From Leptobrachium leishanense (lineage: Eukaryota; Chordata; Amphibia; Anura; Megophryidae), in assembly GCA_009667805.1 (NCBI GenBank), contig CM019067.1, forward strand, positions 161,777,049 to 161,841,048: a stretch of DNA of 64,000 bases, written 5' to 3'. A model generated the notes under the pieces. It had not been told where the DNA came from and made no database searches. It saw only the letters and a list, made by a program, of their open reading frames with translations. Shown in pieces: positions 56,580 through 64,000 of the stretch (position 1 is its first letter; the number at the start of each line of letters is the position of its first letter). The position numbers and the translations under genes were made by a program.

Positions 56580-57170
56580 TTGGTCCATTTTCTTTAGATC
56601 TAGATCCATTTATGTAATTTTTAACCTACTCTTCTTGTATAATTATCATCGGATCCATATGAATTTATTGTAGTATTGGTAATATATGGATTTTGATGAG
56701 CGGTATATGTGCTTTAATGATATATGTTTATATTGTGGTTTAACATATATAATCTTGGTGGCACCTTAAAGCCTAAAAGTTTCTATACAAAACAATAATA
56801 AAAAGAATAAAAAAAAAATCAATTTAAGCTGGTTTATTATAGAGCTCTAAATATTAACACTATGTATATGCTTCATTTTAGTAGTTGTCATTTAGAAACA
56901 TAGTATGTACTATTACCACTTATAAAAGTTTTGCACATGAATTTAGTATTATAAACTTTAGGGAACTAATAATACAACTGATTCTCCATTTAAAATATAT
57001 GGGAATATAATTAGCACTTTAAACTATGTATGAGCACTTTAATAGATGTAATTCCCACCAAAATATAGAACATAAGGTAATTGTTCTAACAAAGCACGTA
57101 ATGATAATTCAACTTGTTAACTGTATATTTATGTTTAGATGATATAGCACTTTAATACATATAGTATTAG

Positions 57171-57801
57171 ATCCCTCTACAATCCATCCTGAACGCCTCC
57201 GCCAGGCTAATTCACCTCACCCGCCGCTCTGTCTCTGCCGCTCCCCTCTGCGAGTCCCTTCACTGGCTCCCCATCCACTGCAGAATTAAGTTCAAAATCC
57301 TTATCCTTACCTACAAAACCCTCACTAACTCAGCTCCCCACTACCTGTCCTCACTAATCACCAAATACACCCCAGCCCGCTCCCTAAGGTCAAACAGTGA
57401 CCTGCGCCTAGCTTCTCCCCGCATCACCTCTTCCCATGATAGACTGCTGGATTTCTCACGCGCAGCCCCCACTCTCTGGAACGCTCTCCCTCGTACTGTC
57501 AGACTTTCCCCTAACTTATCTTCCTTCAAACGCTCCCTGAAAACATTCCTATTTAGGGAAGCCTACCACCCAACTCACTGACGCAACCATCAATCACTCT
57601 CACCTTACAGTCCTCTCCTCCTGTTTCCAACCCCAACCCTCCCAGATTGTGAGTTCCTACGGGAATAGGGCCCTCATCTCCTCCTGTACTGTTTGTCAAA
57701 TGTTGTTCAATGTATTGTAACCCTGTCTATACTGTGTTTATTGTACAGCGCTGCGAAATATGCTGGCGCTTTATAAATAAAGAATAATAATAATAATAAT
57801 A
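57171..57801 (+). mobile_element. L2-clade LINE 3' end inserted in PLE2
   Basis: A 5'-truncated copy whose 133-codon frame (57183-57581) reads SLHWLPIHCRIKFKILIL, TPARSLRSNSDLRL, LDFSRAAPTLWNALPRTVR and SFKRSLKTFLFREAY, the conserved C-terminus of L2-type ORF2. The 3' untranslated region contains 'gcgctttataaataaa' and ends in (AAT)n at about 57785-57801. The frame is intact over this part, so the insertion is relatively young. Confidence 0.9.
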
Positions 57802-58289
57802 GTAATGTACCTTGATAGCATTATATCTGCAATATGTAATGAAGCACTTTAATAACCACATATTTCAATCCCCACTAAGGGTTAAGACACCTATGGAGCA
57901 GATCCCTAAACAAATATAGAGGGTTTTGATATGCCACTATAAGAACTTTATTAATATATTAATATCTTAAACCATAGTAACTATAGCGCTTATTAGTATT
58001 CATAATATATTTAATAGAGCAATTGAGCACTTTATTGATTTATAGTGAGTAGTAATGCTCTTTATGTATGGCATAGGTCTTATTCTCCCCTATATTAAGT
58101 ATGACCTAGCGTTATGTCCACACTTCATAGGGATTGAGCAGTTTTAGATAAATAATAAACATCTTAGTCAATTGTGCCCCCCATTGGCACCTTGTGATGG
58201 TTGCTGATGCCAAACCCTCTCTCTGCACTGTCACTGATTGTTTGGTAAGCGAGGGTTATTGATAGTGTATCCATGTGCGAGGGGACCAT

Positions 58290-58440
58290 TCAGTTCCGCG
58301 TTTCAAGGTGGAACGCGGGGCGAGTGTGCATGCGCAAAATGGCGAGCGCAATACACACATTATCAGTGAATGAGGGATTTATTAAGTTCCGCGTTCCAGG
58401 GTGGAATGCGGATCGAACAGACATGCGCAAAATGGCAGGC
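58290..58440 (+). promoter_or_regulatory. Duplicated NRF1/YY1-like module in PLE2 3' region
   Basis: Two copies about 93 bp apart: 'agttccgcgtttcaaggtgg' through 'gcatgcgcaaaatggcg' (ending 58344), and 'agttccgcgttccagggtgg' through 'catgcgcaaaatggc' (ending 58436). Each has a small hairpin (gttccgcg/cgcgg type) followed by the NRF1-like GCATGCGC half and the YY1-like AAAATGGC. The module sits about 130-270 bp upstream of the hammerhead. Confidence 0.5.
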
Positions 58441-58547
58441 GCCACACTTTATACATCTGATGGCAATTATGTTTTAATTTGGTTTTAAGGGTCTAATTGT
58501 TTGATTACTTCTCTGATATTCATTGTATAAAAAGGCAGCAGCAAGAA

Positions 58548-58612
58548 CAGTATTGTAATCTCCAGCTGAGGAAGCCATTAATGGTGAAACGCGTCCTGGT
58601 AGATATAATCTG
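58548..58612 (+). ncRNA. Hammerhead ribozyme of PLE2
   Basis: Stem I CCAG (58562-58565) pairs with CTGG (58596-58599) and extends outward via 'aatct'/'agatt'-type pairing after a one-base bulge. The core is CTGAGGA (58566-58572). Stem II GCCAT/ATGGT spans 58574-58585. GAAA follows (58586-58589), then CGCGTC with palindromic ACGCGT as the minimal stem III and the cleavage triplet GTC (58593-58595). Every conserved hammerhead nucleotide is present. The palindromic stem III suggests action as a dimer, as described for PLE hammerheads. Confidence 0.8.
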
Positions 58613-59174
58613 TTTGTTTTAAACAAATAAATGTTTTTAATTTAAAATTTGATTGCTGTCTGCCTTTATGATCCTGAAAAAGAAGGTTTGGGGAACTCCT
58701 GCATGATTCCCTGCGCAAATTGTGATGAGCCAATAGAGGCTCATTGTCTGTGAGTTTGAATTTGGCTTCCTTTTAACTGCCAAGTCATTTGTGATTTATT
58801 GCACCAAGAGGTGCTTTTTTCTGGTCTTGTCAATTCACTGCAGTACCATTTTTTTGGCGACACTGGAGGAGCAGATCGAAGGGTACATGGGCACCTGATA
58901 TAAGTCCCTGCTCGCTATATTCCTGAGAGCTGGCTGTAGGCTCCCCAGAATGTGAGTTGAACACGAATAAAATTTATCTCCATCTGGTATTGGTGTACTG
59001 CGCAATTTTGGTCCTTCTCTCTGTTTTCTCCTACAGTACACGTTCCATCACCTGCAGCATAAAAAAGCCTAACGTTTGAAGATAAGGATTATTGTGTTTA
59101 TGGACATATAGCATGTCTATCCCACTTTCTTATGGACTTAGGTCTTTTAAGCGCTGTGTTGTAATTCTTTCATC

Positions 59175-59363
59175 CATGTGACGGGCTGCTCTACTGCAGA
59201 ATGAGATCCGGCCTGCCCACACGCACCTTAATCTGTTTCTCACCGCTCTCCCACTCCTGGCCGCATGTGTGGGCACGGTCAGCGGTCATTGCGCCGGTCT
59301 CAGAGATGCCGGCGCTGAAGAAAAAAAATTTAGTGCAACAACTTGGCGGCAAAAATATGCTGC
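59175..59363. repeat. 187-bp direct repeat (right copy, 189 bp)
   Basis: Second copy of 51337-51523, about 97% identical, with two extra bases in the A-run. It is followed directly by the remaining 61 bp of the parental hAT element and its TSD. Confidence 0.85.
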
Positions 59364-59432
59364 CCCAGAGAATTTGCTGCTTGGTGCGATTGCTCCAAAC
59401 TGCTCCATGGTCAGGCTGGCCCTGCCTCCAGT

Positions 59433-60022
59433 AAATGTTCAACCATTAAAATGGCCGGAAGGGAGGTGAAAACCAAATTGGTTCTTGCTTTCTGGTTCCA
59501 TACCTTGAAGCTTAGGTCCGATCTTGGTGTTCTGAGCATCTGGGCAGGACTAAACCTCTGTGCTCTAAACCAAAAGCCGTCACAGAGAGGAGCGAGGATG
59601 CTCGAGGTACTGTGACCAATCAACTTTCATTGACTGATTACAATGCCTAGAGTATGCCTTCAACACCAGTTTCATGCAGATGGTAATTTTTGGTGTTTAC
59701 TGGCTGCAAGTGAGAATAACAAACAATCTTCGAATCACTTGCTATTCTCTGGCCTCCTGCACATTAGTGCTTCCTCTGTAAAGTATAGGAAGTGCTTATT
59801 ACTACTTTATTATACAGGAAGCAGCCACGACAGCCGAGCTTCAAGGGAAGATTATGACTTGGCTGGAATAGGACATGACGGTTGGAATATATGCCTTGGT
59901 CCCCGGGGCCTCAACTGGTGTCCCTGCTGCCATCAACTGCTTCTTGGACCACACCCTTTACAAATACTTGAAGGACACAGATTCATATGCACACAAGGTT
60001 GGATGAAAATATGTCTCAAAGT
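59433..60022. other. No gene or recognisable repeat
   Basis: Higher-complexity sequence with a 127-codon open frame (59643-60026) that has no recognisable motif and runs into the TTAA element, so I do not call it. Confidence 0.4.
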
Positions 60023-61279
60023 TTAACCCTTTCACTGCTGAAGACATGTGGGACACGTCCTCATTGATGCACGTTGCATGCTGAGGACGTGCCCCACACG
60101 TCATCAGCTGTGCGGGACCCCCGGCGGAGATACTCACCTCTCTGTCCGGGGTCCCACGGCGTTCTGACTTCAGCATCCTCAGACGCTGAAGTCAAGCGCC
60201 TCCCGGCGTAAATGATGTCATCGCGCCATGCGCGATGACGTCATTTCCAGGCGACCCCCCGGCAATGCCGGGAGATAGCCTGGAAGGGAGGGGGGGGATC
60301 TGTTTGGATCCCTCTCCCTCCCGATCGGGAAGGAGCAGCGGTAAAAGCCAGGCACCGCTTAAAAGGGGAGAGTCTCCCCTTTTAAGCGATGCCTGGCTTT
60401 AACCCCTCAAGTGCTGGGTTGCACTTCAGCGCCTTGCGGCGCCGAAGTGCAGCCTATCTCCGGTGGGGGCCGCCATTTTGGATGGCGGCTCCGCCCCCGG
60501 GACTCCCCTCGCTGTCTGACGTCATCACGCATAGCGTGATGACGTCAGATAGCCGGGGAACCCCTAGCTGCCGGGGATTTCCCAAGGAAATCCCCTGGTG
60601 GAGATAGGGGGTTCTTGTGAACCCCGATATCTCCAGAACCGTGGCAGCTAGGGGGTCACGGAGGGTGTCATTTGAAAGGCCTGAGCATGGCCTTTCGAAT
60701 GATACCCAACATGACTAGGTAAAAAGTAAAAACAAAATAAAAAAAAAAAATTAAAATAAATAAATTTAAAAAAATAAATAAATAAAAAAAAACATGTTTT
60801 TTTTTTGTGTGTTGTTTTTATTAATGCAGCAATATTGTTCACATTTCAATTATAATGTGAACAATGATGCTGCACTAATGATTTTTTTCTATGGGGTGCG
60901 TTTGCTAAAAATCACGTAATTCCCCCCAAAAAAAGTAACAAGTCCCCATTTCAAATTTTTTGTACAAGCGCACCCCATAGAAAACATAACCGCAAACGCT
61001 CATGTGATAAAATGTGAAAAAAAACACTTTACACACGGCAGATGATTAAAAATTAAATTTTTATTGTATTTTTTGTTATAATATACAGGCAGGTCATGAC
61101 GTATACATATAAAAATGATATATTATGAATCTGCGTAGTCTGCCGGAAAGAACGATATATAATATGTCTGGGTCATTTATTAAAATGTGGCTTCAAATCG
61201 CGTTTAAACATGATGAGCGAAAGCGGTAAAAATGAGCTCAGCACACTGGCGTGAAATGCCTCAGCAGTGAAGGGGTTAA
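60023..61279 (+). mobile_element. TTAA-inserting transposon family A, complete divergent copy (1257 bp)
   Basis: TTAACCCTTTCACTGCTGAAG to CAGCAGTGAAGGGGTTAA. The hairpin chain has different sequences from the other copies but the same order and fold: 'atgatgtcatcgcgccatgc' stem at about 60210-60246, 'gccgccattttggatggcgg', 'tgacgtcatcacgcatagcg', and 'ccaggcaccgcttaaaagg'. The AT-rich half is standard. Noncoding. Confidence 0.9.
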
Positions 61280-61563
61280 TGAGAGAATCAAGTTTATATC
61301 AAAAAGAGGTGTTACATAAACTTCATCTAAAGGCATCTCATTGAATTAATCAAGGGCGTCACATAACATTATCCAAGATCACTTATCAACACCATAAATG
61401 ACAGGTAGTACAACATGACTTCGGGAGGAAGCAAACACCTCCATGGGATGAAAAGCTCTGGGAGGCCTCTTCCATACAACACCACTGCTCCAGGGGACTA
61501 CATGAGACCAAGCAGCCATAGTAGGATTGATTTCAACGTATTCCTGAGCTACACATAAAGCCT
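61280..61563. other. No gene or recognisable repeat
   Basis: Unassigned spacer before the LINE fragment. Confidence 0.45.
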
Positions 61564-62668
61564 ATGTATAAAAACGGTGTTACACTTTGTAGTCAAAGAT
61601 TCAAGAATCACAGTAAGGCAACATTTCGGTGTTACAGACAATGTAATAGAGCAGCAGGAAATGCTAGCAGAATGCTTGGTTGTGTAGGGAGATGTATTAG
61701 CAGTAGAAAGAGGGAGGTACTCTTGCCATTGTACAGAGGACTGGTGAGACCTCACTTGGAGTATTGTGTGCAGTACTGGAGACGGTAGCTCCATAAGGAT
61801 ATAGATACCTTAGAGAGGGTTCAGAGAAGGGCTACTAAAATGGTGTACGGCTTGAAGGAGAAAAGTTACCAAGAAAGGCTTAGTGATTTTAACAAACAGC
61901 AAAATTCCTCTTGAGATGAGGAGTCAATTCTACCTTATAATCATTAAAATATAACCTTTGTTAGGATTACCAAAAAATCACTCATATGCAACCTTTACAA
62001 TCAATAAGGAAGCAAACCATTAGCATGTCGTGCTACCCAGTAATTGGAGTGTAGTACCCCTAAGAACTGTATCCCTTCAAGTCTCCTTAATGTGGGACTC
62101 ATATGCTCGCCCTGTATCCATATATCAAAGTACACTCCTTAGCATGAAAAGCACCACAGATAGACATAATCACAACATAATGCTTGCCATATAGCAACAG
62201 CACCATGCCATAAAAAGGGGTTCCCTATTATAACAACATTTGTGAATTAAAGCTTTTAAGCATAACCATTGTTGTAGTAAAAAGATATATATTGACTCCC
62301 AATAACTGACCCAATACATGTTTCACTGCCTTCCTACTGACAGGAGCTCAGAGTTAGTGATTTTAACATGTTTAGCTTGGAAGAAAGATGAGACAAAGGA
62401 GATCTGATAGAAACATTTAAATACGTAAAGGGAATCAACAAGGTAGAGGAAGGGAGTATATTTAAAAAGAAACAAAGTAGCAAAACAAGAGGACATAGTC
62501 TTAGATTAGAGGGACAAAGGTTTAAAAGTAACATCAGGAAGCATTATTTTACTGAGAGGGTGGTGGATACATGGAACAGCCTTCCAGTAGAAATGGTAGA
62601 GGATAAAACAGTAATTGAATTTAAGCAAGCATGGGATAGGCATAAGGCTATCCTAAATAAAAGATAAA
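61564..62668 (+). pseudogene. CR1/Jockey-type LINE ORF2 C-terminus, split by an insertion
   Basis: The first part (61564-61894) reads AGNASRMLGCVGRCISSRKR, VLLPLYRGLVRPHLEYCVQY, a TAG, then KDIDTLERVQRRATKMVYGL and SYQERLSDFN. After the 459-bp insertion the frame resumes at 62364 with FNMFSLEER, one TGA, DKGDLIETFKYVKGINKV, KTRGHSLRLEGQRFKSNIRK, VVDTWNSLPVEMVED and ends AILNKR. This is the C-terminal region after the RT in CR1/Jockey-group LINEs. Two in-frame stops plus the insertion inactivate it. Confidence 0.85.
61895..62353 (-). mobile_element. 459-bp insertion with 15-bp target duplication (possibly PLE-derived)
   Basis: Flanked by a perfect TTAGTGATTTTAACA repeat (61880-61894, 62354-62368). 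Removing it restores the LINE reading frame region. On the minus strand, just inside the 5' end (62345-62315), 'cagtaggaaggcagtgaaac' followed by palindromic ACATGT recalls a decayed PLE hammerhead. The length of the duplication also fits PLEs. There is no protein-coding sequence, so the family is uncertain. Confidence 0.55.
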
Positions 62669-63894
62669 TCCAGGGAAAGTATCCATTTAATTTGGCAGAC
62701 TAAATGGGTGTAAAGGTTCTTACCTGCGAACATATTCTGTTTCTATATTCATGGCATATTAGGGCTATAACAACAACAATAGATCATACAACTCCCCCCC
62801 CGACACCCCAGTAGATATATGTGCACAACAAAAAAAATTGTTCTGTTTCGTTTTGGATGCATTTGCTAAGTTTGTTAATTCATTTCAGTGCATTCATTAT
62901 GTTAACGTAATTTGTATTTTGGATCATTCATAATTTCGGATTTAGTTATTCGTTATTTCTTATAGATTCATTATAGTGTATATATTCGTTATTTTGTTTT
63001 GATTGGTTATTTTTTTGTTATTTATGAATGTTGAAAACGATTTATCTGAAGAGATTTATTATTAGTGATTTACTGGTTTCACTCCATGAGCAAAGCCTCC
63101 CCTTGTGTTTAGAAAACCGTGATTGTCCTCCCACTCAAATCAGCAATGCTCTAGCGATTTTACCAAAGTCACGCTGCAACCCATGATCAAAATTAACTCC
63201 TTTGTTTTACAGCCAATAGCTATTCAGAGACTACCAAACTTGCCAACAAATTGAACAGAGTAGTGAATTTCACCATATGGTGCAATTCAGCTATTCAAAA
63301 ACCTTGCAATTTGCCTTCTCTGAGCGGTCATGTGTTGTGAAGTTGTTAAGAACATACATGACCTTGTGTGTTGCATAAAATCTGAAATTGGTGTAGTGAG
63401 GTCAGCACTTCCTTCAAATTGCAGGATTTGATTGCATTTCTTTGATTTTTCTCAGTTATTCCCTCTGCTGTTGTAAAGGAGCTGGTTCCGGGGTGGCAGG
63501 TTTAAGCCCAATGTGCAATGATAGGACGTAGAAAGATGTATATAACAAAAGTGGTATATTTAGGAGTAAAGCATAAAAGGCAGTAAACAAATATGAATAA
63601 ACAATTATGATGTAGCTGGGTAATACTGATAGGAAGAGAAAACTCTGTATAAATAATAAGCAGCAATAAGATTAACTAAACGGCAAGCGGAGAGAAAGGT
63701 AGTCAAAAAGGAGCAATACTAAATTACACTAAACTATACTACATACATACATACAAAGAAAAAGAAGAGTAGATAGAAAAAGAAATTAGAGCAGGGTTAA
63801 ACCAGATATGGAGAGCAAAATAGGAGAATAAAGGGTGAAGGAGATCTTTAGACAATAAATAGTAAATTAGAAGCAGAAGAGTCTTTTGGAGGCA
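62669..63894. other. No gene; AT-rich with a GTTATTC-family remnant
   Basis: About 63200-63330 has 'agctattcagagactacc' and 'aatttcaccatatggtgcaa', resembling GTTATTC-family interior. Otherwise AT-rich, with a short (ATAC)n run near 63744. Confidence 0.4.
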
Positions 63895-64000
63895 GAGGGT
63901 CCTGGGAATGAAGGGGGTCCTGGGAATGCAGGGGGTCTTGCAGCAGAAGGAGTCTTGCAGCAGAAGGGGTTTTGCTGCAGAGGAAGTTTTGCAGCAGAAG
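63895..64000. repeat. Tandem repeat, unit about 20 bp, cut by window end
   Basis: Imperfect copies of 'ggtcctgggaatgaaggg' grading into 'gtcttgcagcagaagg'. It continues to the last base, so the full length is unknown. Confidence 0.8.

Larger units (their letters stand above)
55772..59174 (+). mobile_element. Penelope-like retroelement 2 (5'-truncated, different subfamily)
   Basis: Plus-strand remnant: the end of the RT/linker and a GIY-YIG domain (55772-56579), a long AT-rich 3' region interrupted by an L2 LINE tail (57171-57801), a duplicated CpG-rich NRF1/YY1-like module (58290-58436), a hammerhead ribozyme (58562-58610), and a 3' end 'gcgctgtgttgtaattcttt' next to the duplicated target. 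Its protein differs strongly from PLE1, so the two are not copies of one element. Confidence 0.8.
50436..59424. mobile_element. Small hAT element greatly expanded by nested insertions
   Basis: Left end CAGGGCCGGCACAAG at 50436 and right end GCTGGCCCTG at 59424. Perfect 8-bp duplication CCTCCAGT at 50428-50435 and 59425-59432. Subtracting the hAT MITE (50482-51149 plus its duplication) and the PLE block (51524-59174 plus one copy of the 187-bp repeat) leaves about 473 bp of parental hAT. The matching 8-bp duplication on both sides is the strongest evidence that everything between is nested. Confidence 0.85.

Noticed and set aside
59643..60026. 127-codon open frame
   Set aside because: No recognisable domain; it overlaps the start of a TTAA transposon, and nothing suggests a promoter or exon structure.
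845..64000. CRISPR arrays, bacterial-type operons, ribosome binding sites or phage genes
   Set aside because: The tandem repeats have no spacer structure, and all coding remnants are eukaryotic transposable-element proteins.

Overview
This window is almost certainly nuclear DNA from an amphibian, most likely a frog. It is dominated by several DNA-transposon superfamilies (TTAA-inserting piggyBac/Kolobok type, hAT, Harbinger type, Tc1), a Helitron, L2, CR1-like and L1/Tx1 LINEs, and Penelope-like retroelements (PLEs) with GIY-YIG endonucleases and hammerhead ribozymes. The L2 tail ends in the 'cgctttataaataaa' 3' motif that I associate with anuran genomes. I found no host protein-coding gene, rRNA or functional tRNA. 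All recognisable coding sequence belongs to mobile elements, and all of it is broken.

Layout. 0-4 kb: CA microsatellite, two adjacent minisatellites and a GC-rich inverted repeat. 3.9-8.4 kb: three TTAA elements, two of them head to head, giving a palindrome of about 2.5 kb set in PLE-derived sequence. 8.4-13.4 kb: Harbinger-type and other nonautonomous elements, and a minisatellite-bearing hAT copy. 13.9-17.0 kb: a three-level nest (TTAA element, Helitron inside it, TTAA element inside that). 17.9-23 kb: nonautonomous elements, a tRNA-derived SINE, an L1/Tx1 3' end, and a hAT element inside another element. 23.6-25.1 kb: a full-length Tc1 element with a dead transposase. 28.8-31.1 kb: a piggyBac transposase fragment fused to L2 reverse transcriptase. 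31.3-33.3 kb: two complete hAT elements 30 bp apart. 34-48 kb: piggyBac MITE, TTAA elements, a two-sided PLE insertion with a ribozyme motif, and a second copy of a very young Harbinger-type MITE. 50.4-59.4 kb: a small hAT element carrying a hAT MITE and a 7.65-kb PLE block. 60-64 kb: a TTAA element, a CR1-like LINE split by a 459-bp insertion, and a tandem repeat running off the end.

The most interesting region is 50.4-59.4 kb. Two PLEs of different subfamilies sit head to head as one block. The block is bracketed by a direct repeat of about 187 bp. The flanking hAT sequence, with its own perfect 8-bp target duplication, shows that this repeat is duplicated target DNA. Both PLEs carry hammerhead ribozyme folds 3' of the endonuclease domain, and these lie next to NRF1/YY1-like motifs. 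A third PLE insertion at 43.5-44.7 kb repeats the pattern with a 13-bp target duplication. I infer priming from both staggered nicks by separate RNAs.

Limits: everything comes from reading the sequence by eye. Element boundaries backed by target duplications or exact TTAA/TC..CTAG ends are firm; boundaries of relics are approximate. Stretches listed as empty are those where I see no gene or recognisable repeat, which does not exclude old repeats or regulatory DNA.
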